A stretch of DNA of 11,305 bases, taken from positions 1-11,305 of the forward strand of contig JAIWNO010000133.1 of assembly GCA_020216785.1 (NCBI GenBank). The letters are read 5' to 3'. A program made the position numbers and the translations under genes. The notes beneath the pieces are model-generated. The model had not been told where the DNA came from and ran no database searches. It saw only the letters and a program-made list of their open reading frames with translations. The DNA is from Desulfomonile sp. Its GTDB lineage: Bacteria; Desulfobacterota; Desulfomonilia; Desulfomonilales; Desulfomonilaceae. This document shows positions 1 to 6,838 of this stretch, in pieces (position 1 is the first letter of the stretch; each line of letters begins with the position of its first letter).

Positions 1-54
1 TGGTCGTGAGTCGCCGGGTCCACAGATTACGCAGACTGTAACTGAAGATGAGAG

Positions 55-732
55 TCATGAGTCCCGAAGTGTCGCGATAAGCTCGTCGAGGGAGGTCCGC
101 TCCATACGCACCTGGAACACCTCGGCGAACGACTGTGCAAGAACATCGCGGACTGTCCGCTCCTCGACCGGGCCCACCAAGTCGGCAATACTCACCATGC
201 GGGTATCAGGCATCCCGCACGAAACGATTAATTCGCAGGGGTCAATTTCAAGGCTCACGTTGAGGCTGAAGCCGTGGTAGGCCGTTCCTCGCGTGATCTT
301 GACTCCGACTGAGGCGATCTTCTCTCGCTCGCCGATCCATACGCCGGCGTGCTTCGGCACACGGAAACCGGTCACCCCGAAACGGGCAAGAGTTCGAATG
401 ACAGTTTCTTCGAGCCCGTGGACGTATGCCCTCACGGTAAGCTTCCAAGCTCTGAGCCTCACAATAGGGTAGCAAACGAGCTGACCCGGGCCGTGAAACG
501 TCGCCGCGCCGCCTCGTGCCACCCGATAAACCGCAATCCCTCGTGCCGAAAACTCTTTCGCGGAAAGGAGGAGGTCCGCTCCACTGCCTCTCGTGCCTAA
601 CGTGATCGTTGGTGGGTGCTCCAGGAGTATGAGTACGTCCGGTCCACCCTGACGAAGACTCCGTCCGACTGCCGCGGTTTGAAGACCAAGGGCATCTCCG
701 TAGTACGTTCGCGGCATATCCAATACGAGCAT
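55..732 (-). CDS. lipB: Octanoyl-[acyl carrier protein]:protein octanoyltransferase LipB
   Basis: LipB moves the octanoyl group from octanoyl-ACP onto the lipoyl-domain lysine of 2-oxoacid dehydrogenases or glycine cleavage H protein, the first step of cytoplasmic lipoate synthesis. The family signatures are clear: RGGAATFHGPGQLVCYPI (residues 73-90 from the chosen start), GVWIGEREKIASVGVKI with the catalytic Lys at about 138, HGFSLNV, and IVSCGM with the presumed catalytic Cys at about 172. The reading frame is open back to an ATG at 900, which would overlap the end of the thiolase gene and add 56 residues with no family similarity. I chose ATG 732 (MLVLDMPR) because it gives 225 aa, the usual LipB size, although no good ribosome binding site precedes it; ATG 717 is a second option. 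The Cys sits in S-C-G, where P-C-G is usual, a mild variant. It lies about 110 nt downstream of the thiolase on the same strand and may be co-transcribed. The family call is firm; the start is less certain. Confidence 0.93.
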   Translation of the reverse strand: MLVLDMPRTYYGDALGLQTAAVGRSLRQGGPDVLILLEHPPTITLGTRGSGADLLLSAKEFSARGIAVYRVARGGAATFHGPGQLVCYPIVRLRAWKLTVRAYVHGLEETVIRTLARFGVTGFRVPKHAGVWIGEREKIASVGVKITRGTAYHGFSLNVSLEIDPCELIVSCGMPDTRMVSIADLVGPVEERTVRDVLAQSFAEVFQVRMERTSLDELIATLRDS

Positions 733-841
733 TCGCCGGGGCTGTTGCGGCGGCGCTTCCGGCCGCGGTACGCAACCGCGGCCGTCGAGATTCGAGCCCG
801 CGTCTTCACCGGTATTCGAGGCATCGGAGAGTTGTCGCGGA

Positions 842-2026
842 TTAGACTTTTTCAACCACCATTGCGTGGCCCATTCCCCCGCCGATGCAGAGCGTGGCAA
901 GGCCGCGTTTCACGTCGTCGCGTTTCTGCATCTCGTAAAGAAGCGTGGTAAGGATACGCGCTCCAGAGGCCCCGATAGGATGACCCAGCGCAATCGCGCC
1001 GCCGTTGACGTTGGTCTTCTGCGGGTCCAAACCAAGTTCCTTCGCCACAGCGAGAGTCTGAGCGGCAAAAGCTTCGTTGGCCTCTACCAGGTCGATATCG
1101 GCAAGGGTGAGACCGGCCTTTTCGAGAGCCTTCCTCGTCGCGGGGATCGGACCGAGCCCCATCACTTTCGGATCGACACCGGCCGATGCGTAAGACATGA
1201 TGCGAGCCATGGGCTTCAAGCCTTTTTCTTTGGCCTTTTCCGCGCTCATAACCAGAACAGCGCCCGCTCCATCGTTGATCCCAGAGGCATTCCCCGCGGT
1301 GACTGTCCCGTCCTTCTTGAACGCAGGCTTGAGTTTCCCAAGCGCATCTCTCGAAGTGTCCGGTCTCGGATGCTCATCGGTATCGAAGATCTTGGGGTCG
1401 CCTTTTCGTTGAGGAATGATCACAGGAACAATCTCATCTTTGAAACGGCCTTCCGCGATTGCCTTTGCGGCACGCTGCTGACTGGAAAGGCTGAATTCGT
1501 CCTGTTCCTCGCGGGAAATTCCATACTGCTCCGAAACGTTTTCCGCCGTGATTCCCATATGGTAGTTGTTGAAGATCTCCCAGAGACCATCGTGGATCAT
1601 CAGGTCCACGAGTCTGTCGTCGTTCAGCCGGGCGCCCCAGCGGGCCTTGACGATGGCATACGGAGCGGACGACATGTTTTCCACGCCGCCCGCGATGATT
1701 GTCTCTGCGTCCCCCGCCTTGATGGCCTGAGCAGCCAAAGAAACCGACCTGAGCCCTGAAGCGCAGACTTTGTTAATGGTCAGCGCGGGCACTTCCTGCG
1801 GTATCCCCGATCGAATGAGAATCTGCCGGGCAACGTTCTGACCCTGGCCGGCCTGCAGCACACACCCAAAAATCAGTTCGTCTACATCTGCAGGATTGAT
1901 GCCGGTCCGAGCAATCAGCTCCTTCACCACCAAGGCGCCCAGCTCAACCGCCGGAATTCCCGTTAGGGACCCGCCAAACGAGCCGACGGGTGTGCGCAGC
2001 GCTTTGACGATTACAACGTCCTTCAT
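842..2026 (-). CDS. Acetyl-CoA C-acetyltransferase (thiolase)
   Basis: This is a full-length thiolase of 394 aa, the normal size for the AtoB/ThlA/PhaA biosynthetic type, which condenses two acetyl-CoA to acetoacetyl-CoA and can run in reverse at the end of beta-oxidation. All catalytic elements are visible: the acyl-accepting Cys88 in NKVCASGLRSV, GGVENMSSAPY at 113-123, NEAF at 317-320, His349 in GGAIALGHPIGASGAR, and the proton-transfer Cys380 in CIGGGMGHA. The N-terminus (MKDVVIVKALRTPVGSFGGS) is typical. A strong ribosome binding site (AGGAGG on the minus strand, about 9 nt before the ATG at 2026) fixes the start. The enzyme is presumably cytosolic and tetrameric, from family knowledge. 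No other beta-oxidation, ketone-body or polyhydroxyalkanoate gene is in view, so the direction of the reaction in the cell cannot be told, and atoB, thlA and phaA-type names are equally possible. Confidence 0.95.
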   Translation of the reverse strand: MKDVVIVKALRTPVGSFGGSLTGIPAVELGALVVKELIARTGINPADVDELIFGCVLQAGQGQNVARQILIRSGIPQEVPALTINKVCASGLRSVSLAAQAIKAGDAETIIAGGVENMSSAPYAIVKARWGARLNDDRLVDLMIHDGLWEIFNNYHMGITAENVSEQYGISREEQDEFSLSSQQRAAKAIAEGRFKDEIVPVIIPQRKGDPKIFDTDEHPRPDTSRDALGKLKPAFKKDGTVTAGNASGINDGAGAVLVMSAEKAKEKGLKPMARIMSYASAGVDPKVMGLGPIPATRKALEKAGLTLADIDLVEANEAFAAQTLAVAKELGLDPQKTNVNGGAIALGHPIGASGARILTTLLYEMQKRDDVKRGLATLCIGGGMGHAMVVEKV

Positions 2027-2395
2027 GAAAGAGTCCTCCTCTGTGATATCCTAATCAAATGGCCCCGGTTGCCGACTCCATCGGAGCTACACTCCCGGCA
2101 GAATGCTCCTGTACGCTGCGACTCGCTCATGCGATGCACTTTTCCGATTGCATTCAACCAAGCCGGTGCTAGACTGTACTCGTTCGTAAGCGGCGGCATC
2201 CATCGGCCGAAGGCTGTGGCCGGGTAATCCGCGCGTGAAGGTCTGCGCTCGCCGGGTTCCGCTACTGTGCCGACACCGTACAATCGAAACTCGAGTATAA
2301 ACTCGACGCGGCTGGAGGGCAACGGGGAAATTCCATCACGAGAATGGGTCCCGCGACCGATGATCTTGAATATTGTGGCTCTCGCGTGATTTACC
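2027..2395. other. Divergent intergenic region between thiolase and CAP-domain gene
   Basis: About 370 nt separate the thiolase start (minus) from the CAP gene (plus), so promoters for both should lie here. Visible: AAACTCGA occurs twice with a 12-bp period (2287-2294 and 2299-2306), and a tandem 10-mer lies at the CAP edge (separate entry). No convincing -35/-10 pair stands out for either gene; a weak TTGAAT at 2366-2371 could serve the plus strand. A 99-codon minus-strand frame spans most of the region and overlaps the thiolase ATG, but its translation resembles nothing and is rich in Arg and Ser, so I treat it as non-coding. Confidence 0.5.
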
Positions 2396-2412
2396 GTGAT
2401 TTACAGTTACAG
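2385..2412 (+). repeat. Tandem 10-bp repeat followed by tandem 6-bp repeat
   Basis: The 10-mer CGTGATTTAC is present twice back to back (2385-2394 and 2395-2404). The 6-mer TTACAG is then repeated back to back at 2401-2412, overlapping the end of the second 10-mer. The array covers the GTG proposed as the CAP-domain gene start, so it is either a protein-binding site or the remains of a small slippage expansion at the 5' end of the gene. Confidence 0.7.
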
Positions 2413-3037
2413 ATGCTCAAAAGTTGGTGACGGATCCAAAGGTCGGCCCCACGACTTGTATTCGACCCGGATCAAGAACGCGTCTACTGACGCCATTCTG
2501 ACAGTGATAGTCATTGTGCTGGTGCTTGGTCTTGTCAAAAGCACGGTACACGCCGTTGACCGTAGCCCGGCCCGGAATCGCGCGAGTGGCGAAGGTCCGG
2601 TGATCGAGCATTTGGAAGCGAAAGTGGTCCACTATACCAACGAAGCACGCAAGCTCAACGGACTGCCGATCCTCGAAGGGAGCGCGCCGCTTAAGGCTGT
2701 CGCACGGAACCACAGCACCAATATGTGCCGGACTCGGACGTTTCTCCATGAGTCGCCAGTATTCCCCAAAGGTTGGGACACTTTTATCAGCAGGCTCAAG
2801 CACGTGGGAGTTCGGTCGGGAGGCGAGAATATCGGGTATAGGACCATCACAAGCGATGGGGACGAGTGGGCCCGGCAAATGGTAGAAGGATGGATGAAAG
2901 GCGCCGCCCACCGAAAGAACATCCTCAACGCGCAGTTTCGCTACTTGGGTGTGGGCGTCAGCCGGTGCGACAATGATCTGTGCTATGCAACCCAGATCTT
3001 TTCAAGTGAGCGTGGACGAGCGCCCATACACGACTGA
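2396..3037 (+). CDS. Membrane-anchored CAP/SCP-domain (YkwD-type) protein
   Basis: The protein has an N-terminal hydrophobic segment (about residues 33-50, ILTVIVIVLVLGLV) that should act as a signal anchor or uncleaved signal peptide. A CAP domain (cysteine-rich secretory/antigen 5/PR-1; YkwD in bacteria) follows at about 70-205. Its hallmarks are TNEARKLNGLPIL at 81-93, FLHESPVF with His118, GGENIGYRT with Glu144, GWMKGAAHRKNILN with His172, YLGVGVSR at 183-190 and YATQIFSS near the end. His118, Glu144 and His172, plus a Glu near 164, could form the CAP cavity tetrad. Cys111, Cys191 and Cys196 are outside the anchor. Bacterial CAP proteins are extracytoplasmic and mostly of unknown activity. 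The start is uncertain: GTG 2396 is the first possible codon after an in-frame stop but has no ribosome binding site, and TTG 2456 would leave a more typical signal anchor. It is the first gene of a probable unit with the lipoprotein and the transporter that follow. Confidence 0.85.
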   Translation: MIYSYRCSKVGDGSKGRPHDLYSTRIKNASTDAILTVIVIVLVLGLVKSTVHAVDRSPARNRASGEGPVIEHLEAKVVHYTNEARKLNGLPILEGSAPLKAVARNHSTNMCRTRTFLHESPVFPKGWDTFISRLKHVGVRSGGENIGYRTITSDGDEWARQMVEGWMKGAAHRKNILNAQFRYLGVGVSRCDNDLCYATQIFSSERGRAPIHD

Positions 3038-3088
3038 TTGTCCAGTCCTGCGAGTTTACAAGCTCTGGAGGACGCCAGGGGAACATAC

Positions 3089-3442
3089 ATGGCTTACAAG
3101 CCGTTTCAATTGTTGGCCTTCTGCTTGCTGGCCCTCATTGCGGCGGGGTGCACGGGAACTCAGTTGCAGCGCAAACCCGTCGAACGGCCGCCGGTGATCA
3201 CTGAAGAGGACTTGAAAAGCGATACTTCCGTGGAATCTCAAGCGGGTCCCGCTCCAACGCAAAGTCCGACCCCGCCTGCCGCGCCGCCCCAGCCGCTTCC
3301 CAGCGGCAGCGGCGAGTATCAGGCTCCTCCCAGTATGAGCGGCGGCATCGAATCCCGGCCACCGACGGACCCGTCACAGCGCCCGCCGGCAATATACAGA
3401 AAGGGCAAGACGGGCTGGGAGCGCGTCAATCCGGATAGATGA
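3089..3442 (+). CDS. Small proline-rich lipoprotein
   Basis: The 117-aa product starts at an ATG preceded by AGGGGA 7 nt upstream. It has a lipoprotein signal peptide (charged Lys4, hydrophobic core, then LIAAGC with the lipidated Cys at 21). The frame is open upstream to 3038, but that stretch has no signal-peptide character, so the internal ATG is preferred. The mature part is low-complexity and rich in Pro, Ser, Gln and Gly (for example PTQSPTPPAAPPQPLPSGSG, about 56-75), like a flexible periplasmic linker. It ends in a basic, more ordered tail (YRKGKTGWERVNPDR). No family is recognised. The residue after Cys21 is Thr, not Asp, so the outer membrane is the likely destination if the usual sorting rule applies. 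It lies 51 nt after the CAP gene and 49 nt before the transporter on the same strand, suggesting one transcript. Secretion is well supported; function is unknown. Confidence 0.82.
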   Translation: MAYKPFQLLAFCLLALIAAGCTGTQLQRKPVERPPVITEEDLKSDTSVESQAGPAPTQSPTPPAAPPQPLPSGSGEYQAPPSMSGGIESRPPTDPSQRPPAIYRKGKTGWERVNPDR

Positions 3443-3491
3443 GCTAAGATTCGCACTTGCCGCGTTCTCCACAAATCAGACCGACCACTCT

Positions 3492-4664
3492 ATGGCCCAG
3501 CCTCTCATCACCGCTCAATTTCTCCTCGTGGGAGCAGTCAACTTCACGCTCTTTCTCATTATTTCCACATGGAATTGGCTCCCGGTTTTTGTAGTCCGGA
3601 CCGGTGGCGACAAATCAGCCGCCGGTCTTGTCATGGGGGCCATTGGAGTGACCTCCCTTGGGTCATTACCCTTCCTTGCCCCGCTGATCGAACGCTACGG
3701 CCGGAAGGTGTTCATTATTGGCGGGATTTTCGTCATCGGCATTTCCAACGCCGGTTTTCTCTTATTTGACCACTATGCCCCGACAATGATCGTGCTCCGC
3801 CTTGTGCAGGGCGTCGCGTTCGCCGCGTGTTTCAACGGTTGTTCCACCGCGGTAGTGGATTTTGTTCCCGCTGATCAGCGCGCTCAGGGCATTGGTCTGT
3901 TCGGGGTATCAGGATCGCTCGCGGTCGCGGTGGGGCCGTACCTCGGCGAAACGGTGCTGCTCGCATGGGGCTTCGGGGCTTACTTTACTCTTCTCGTAGC
4001 ATTCGGCCTCTGTGGATTCAGTGCCGGTCTATTTATCCGAGAACCTACCCGCCGGTCGGCTTCTCCGGGTTTGCACGGCTTCTTTTCCACCGCTTTCCAT
4101 GACGGCCACATCTACATGATGGTGACGGCCGCTGTGTTTGGCTCCGGCTTTGCGGCCATGAACACCTTCTTTCCTCTCTACGCCGGTTCCCTGGGCCTCC
4201 GCGCCGGTCCCTTCTTCGTAGCCTACGGCGTTACTCTGATACTTGTTCGCATCTTTCTCGGAGGTCTTGCGGATCGCGTGCGACGGGACCGCCTTATCGT
4301 CATTTGTCTTGGGGGCTTCGGATGCATGTTGTTGGGGACCGCCCAGATCGCGGCCGCCTGGCACACGGTGGCGCTCGGCCTCTTGTTCGGCGCGTTGCAA
4401 GGTCTTTCCTATCCCGCAATGATGGCAAAGATGGTCGATCGTTCGTCAGACAGTAACCGTGCTGTCGTGGTCGCTTTATTCACCGGCTCTTTCGGGGTGG
4501 GAATTAACGCGTCCGTGCTCATATGGGGCTACGTGGCGGACGTTAAGGGCATAGAATTCGTTTATGTGGTGAATGGAGTGGCGCTGTTCCTTTGCGCTCT
4601 CGGCGGGGCCTTCTTCAGTGCCGCGGCCGGAAGCGTGCCGGACCCAGGGAGGATAAGGCGCTGA
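3492..4664 (+). CDS. Major facilitator superfamily transporter (12 TM)
   Basis: The 390-aa protein is almost entirely hydrophobic, and I count twelve likely membrane helices, six on each side of a short central loop near residues 183-200 (REPTRRSASPG). The loop between helices 2 and 3 carries ERYGRKV, a degenerate MFS motif A. Helix 4 has RLVQGVAFAA, the motif-B arginine helix. The second half repeats the pattern with GGLADRVRRDR between helices 8 and 9. The size and layout fit drug/metabolite:proton antiporters or sugar-efflux type permeases (DHA1/AraJ/YfcJ-like). The substrate cannot be read from sequence. No Shine-Dalgarno is evident before the ATG, so translation may depend on the upstream lipoprotein gene ending 49 nt earlier. 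Placement behind two exported proteins suggests envelope traffic, but this is inference. Confidence 0.9.
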   Translation: MAQPLITAQFLLVGAVNFTLFLIISTWNWLPVFVVRTGGDKSAAGLVMGAIGVTSLGSLPFLAPLIERYGRKVFIIGGIFVIGISNAGFLLFDHYAPTMIVLRLVQGVAFAACFNGCSTAVVDFVPADQRAQGIGLFGVSGSLAVAVGPYLGETVLLAWGFGAYFTLLVAFGLCGFSAGLFIREPTRRSASPGLHGFFSTAFHDGHIYMMVTAAVFGSGFAAMNTFFPLYAGSLGLRAGPFFVAYGVTLILVRIFLGGLADRVRRDRLIVICLGGFGCMLLGTAQIAAAWHTVALGLLFGALQGLSYPAMMAKMVDRSSDSNRAVVVALFTGSFGVGINASVLIWGYVADVKGIEFVYVVNGVALFLCALGGAFFSAAAGSVPDPGRIRR

Positions 4665-4707
4665 CCAAAGCGATATGCTCCTCCAAATTTTCCCCCGACC
4701 GGCAGAA

Positions 4708-4736
4708 TTAACTTGATACTCATTATTCTTTAACAT
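4708..4736 (+). promoter_or_regulatory. Possible sigma-70-type promoter for the porin-like gene
   Basis: TTAACT (4708-4713) and TAACAT (4731-4736) are separated by exactly 17 bp and each matches the -35/-10 consensus at four of six positions. The surrounding DNA is AT-rich compared with the genes. If used, transcription would start near 4743 and leave a leader of about 160 nt before the ATG at 4907. It is a weak match and other choices exist in this 242-nt gap. Confidence 0.3.
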
Positions 4737-4809
4737 TTGTACCCTAGGTTTTCACTAATCAGCTTCATCGCTCTGTTATGGGTATTGTACGCGGCATAAG
4801 TACGTTTTT

Positions 4810-4825
4810 TGGCACTGTTGCGGCT
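4810..4825 (+). promoter_or_regulatory. Weak sigma-54-like promoter candidate upstream of the porin-like gene
   Basis: A strong -24 element (TTGGCAC within 4809-4815) is followed at the correct GG-N10-GC spacing by GC at 4823-4824. The -12 element reads CGGCT rather than TTGCW, so only the invariant GC is kept. A better TTGC at 4818-4821 is 3 nt too close to count. Presence of the invariant dinucleotides makes it worth listing, at low confidence. It would give a leader of about 70 nt. Confidence 0.22.
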
Positions 4826-4906
4826 AATCGCTTTGTTTCATAAATGCGGTTGCGTATTCCGGTCGCAGGTGTGCGCGTCAATGTGTTCTGTTTAAGGGAG
4901 GATTAG

Positions 4907-6700
4907 ATGAGGAAGACCTTCATACTGGCAACGGCAGCTCTGTGCTGTCTCGCAGCGACCTTGCCCGGTCTTGCATTCGAGTTCAGCACCAAGGGTGACC
5001 TTGAATGGCGGTACATCTACTGGGCCCGTACCGGCAACACTGACATCTTTGGTCAAATGGGCGGCCCTGTGGATTTAGGAATCAACCATCTGTCCACATT
5101 TCCTACGTCGGCTACGACGAACCGTATCAACAATACCGCCGGGTCGGTCATCGGCGTGGTGGCCGGCGAAAACCGTTATGGTTCGGACATGAACGTGGTC
5201 GACTACCGGATGACCCTTAACCCGAAAATCAAGGTCAACCCGGCCATCGACATCGAAGCGTCGATGAACTTCACCTCGCTGGGAGTCTACTCCTTCGGCA
5301 TGCCATTGGTCGGCGGAGTACTGAACCCACCTCCCCCTGTGCCGGCAGGATACGTGAACAGCCTATATGTGCCTATCCAGGATCGGCCCGCCAATGTCAA
5401 CGTACCGAATACCTTTGTGACGCTCCAGTGGCTGAAGCTCGGTATCAAGAGCCCCTGGATGGACTTCAGCCTCGGCTACAAAACGAGCGGGTTCGGAATG
5501 GGCCTTTGGAAAAACCCATGCAACAGATCTTCTACGTCCTTCGGGATGACCGCCAAGTACGGACCTCTCAAGATCAATTTCAGTCCGTACTTCGCTAGAG
5601 AGCAATCCACTTGGAACGTGTCGTCGTTAACGAGAAGTCGCAACGAAGGAGCGGGCTCCCCACAGCGTCATGACGATCGCCGGGATTACTTCCTGGCTGC
5701 GATGGGCGAGATTTCCTACAGCAACGGACCGCTCGTGATTCAGCTGCTTTCAGACTCGTATCGGCAGAAGGACGCTCCTATACCCACTCCGAGGGGCGCC
5801 GCGATTCCCTCCGCGAATCGTCCGGATGAGAATATCATGCGATACCGGATCGCGCTCGCTGTCAAGTACTTCAACGGCAGGTTTTTCTTCAATGGCGAAG
5901 CCGATTGGTTCAACCGTTGGCGGTCAGGTCGAGGCACGGCAAACCCCTCTTCCGGCACCGGATTGGGACCGGTCAGACCAGACAGAGATGATAGAGCGTG
6001 GTTGTACGGATTCGAGACCGGGACCGTCGTCGGTCCTAACAGGGTCACTCTGAGCTACGTGCGTGCAACCGGCAATGATCCCACCACGAGGCATGACAAC
6101 GAAGACGCAGCCTCGGCCGAACAGGGCGCCAGCGCCTGCTTCATGAAGCAGTGGGGCTACCTGATGTACTACATGTACGGCACCGGCGACGGGTGGGATG
6201 CCGCAGGGTGGGGCCAGCCCACGAACTTCCACCACGCGGGAATCCGGTTCGACCACGCCATAGCTTCGAACCTCAACATCTTCGGCGTGTACTCCTACGC
6301 GTGGCGTGATCAGCCCAACGCGTATACTTTCGGCGGCAATTACGGCATCCAGGCCCGTTTGTACAGCAACGACGACCTGTTGGCCTTTCAGAATGGGACC
6401 AGCATCCGGAGGCCGATCCCCGATCACAATCGCCACATCGGTTGGGAAGTGGACCTTGGTTTAAATTGGAAGCTTCTAGAGAACCTCTCGTGGAACACCA
6501 CCGTTGCCTACTGGAAGCCTGGCAACTGGTGGGGCGCCGCTTTCCCGAATACCGCAGCAATTTACACTCTGAACGGAGGCACGGCGATAGCGGCCAGCCC
6601 GGCTGCAACCGCCGCCAACGAGGCTCTTGCCACCACCAACTTCAACCGGGGCATAGACCCACTCATCGCATTCGAGACGAACCTGCTCGTTTCCTTCTAA
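4907..6700 (+). CDS. Porin-like outer-membrane beta-barrel protein
   Basis: The 597-aa protein begins with a Sec signal peptide (MRK, hydrophobic core 5-19, likely cleavage after GLA at residue 23). The mature chain alternates aromatic and polar residues, with many Tyr/Trp/Phe-rich strands separated by Gly/Asn/Asp/Pro turns, and ends in NLLVSF. A terminal phenylalanine is the usual signal for outer-membrane barrel assembly. There are no internal hydrophobic helices. A strong ribosome binding site (AAGGGAGG, about 7 nt before ATG) and a dedicated downstream terminator suggest a highly expressed single gene. The mature part holds two cysteines (205 and 411), unusual for porins and possibly a disulfide. 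I do not recognise the family: it could be a general or substrate-specific porin of the kind common in deltaproteobacteria. It is larger than classical trimeric porins (about 350-450 aa), which suggests a wide barrel or long extracellular loops. The barrel assignment is likely; the substrate is unknown. Confidence 0.85.
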   Translation: MRKTFILATAALCCLAATLPGLAFEFSTKGDLEWRYIYWARTGNTDIFGQMGGPVDLGINHLSTFPTSATTNRINNTAGSVIGVVAGENRYGSDMNVVDYRMTLNPKIKVNPAIDIEASMNFTSLGVYSFGMPLVGGVLNPPPPVPAGYVNSLYVPIQDRPANVNVPNTFVTLQWLKLGIKSPWMDFSLGYKTSGFGMGLWKNPCNRSSTSFGMTAKYGPLKINFSPYFAREQSTWNVSSLTRSRNEGAGSPQRHDDRRDYFLAAMGEISYSNGPLVIQLLSDSYRQKDAPIPTPRGAAIPSANRPDENIMRYRIALAVKYFNGRFFFNGEADWFNRWRSGRGTANPSSGTGLGPVRPDRDDRAWLYGFETGTVVGPNRVTLSYVRATGNDPTTRHDNEDAASAEQGASACFMKQWGYLMYYMYGTGDGWDAAGWGQPTNFHHAGIRFDHAIASNLNIFGVYSYAWRDQPNAYTFGGNYGIQARLYSNDDLLAFQNGTSIRRPIPDHNRHIGWEVDLGLNWKLLENLSWNTTVAYWKPGNWWGAAFPNTAAIYTLNGGTAIAASPAATAANEALATTNFNRGIDPLIAFETNLLVSF

Positions 6701-6708
6701 TCCATAGC

Positions 6709-6746
6709 GTCGGCACGGCGGGAGCTGCCCCATCCGCCGTGCCGAC
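6709..6746 (+). repeat. Long GC-rich inverted repeat in the porin 3' UTR
   Basis: GTCGGCACGGCGG (6709-6721) is perfectly complementary to CCGCCGTGCCGAC (6734-6746) with a 12-nt loop, giving a 13-bp GC-rich stem that begins 9 nt after the porin stop codon. It is not followed by a T run, so it is not a complete intrinsic terminator. It could protect the mRNA 3' end from exonucleases or back up the terminator at 6803-6833. Confidence 0.75.
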
Positions 6747-6802
6747 CGGCTCGTCAAGAGACGATCGCACCGCGGAGGCGGTCAATCCACTCCTTATCCG
6801 TT

Positions 6803-6833
6803 GGGCTGATCATTCAGCCCATTTTTTCTTTTT
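6803..6833 (+). terminator. Intrinsic terminator of the porin-like gene
   Basis: GGGCTGA (6803-6809), a 4-nt loop and TCAGCCC (6814-6820) form a 7-bp stem that is followed at once by a T-rich tract (6822-6833). This is a classical Rho-independent terminator reading on the plus strand. The minus strand lacks a T tract after the stem, so it should not terminate the converging ATPase gene, whose stop codon is only 6 nt away. Confidence 0.88.
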
Positions 6834-6838
6834 CGGGT

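Noticed and set aside
733..900. Upstream extension of lipB by 56 codons to an ATG at 900
   Set aside because: It overlaps the end of the thiolase gene, has no LipB similarity, and the internal ATG gives the usual family length.
866..1759. Long plus-strand frame opposite the thiolase
   Set aside because: It is an antisense shadow of a fully recognised gene, with no domain and no ribosome binding site.
2023..2322. 99-codon minus-strand frame whose stop overlaps the thiolase ATG
   Set aside because: The overlap looks like coupling, but the translation is Arg/Ser-rich, resembles no family, and the strong thiolase ribosome binding site needs no coupling.
3038..3088. TTG start 17 codons upstream of the lipoprotein ATG
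   Set aside because: It would bury the signal peptide; the ATG at 3089 has a good ribosome binding site and a proper lipoprotein signal.
4778..4843. 21-codon ORF in the porin leader
   Set aside because: No ribosome binding site, and composition is not informative; it could be a leader peptide but nothing supports it.
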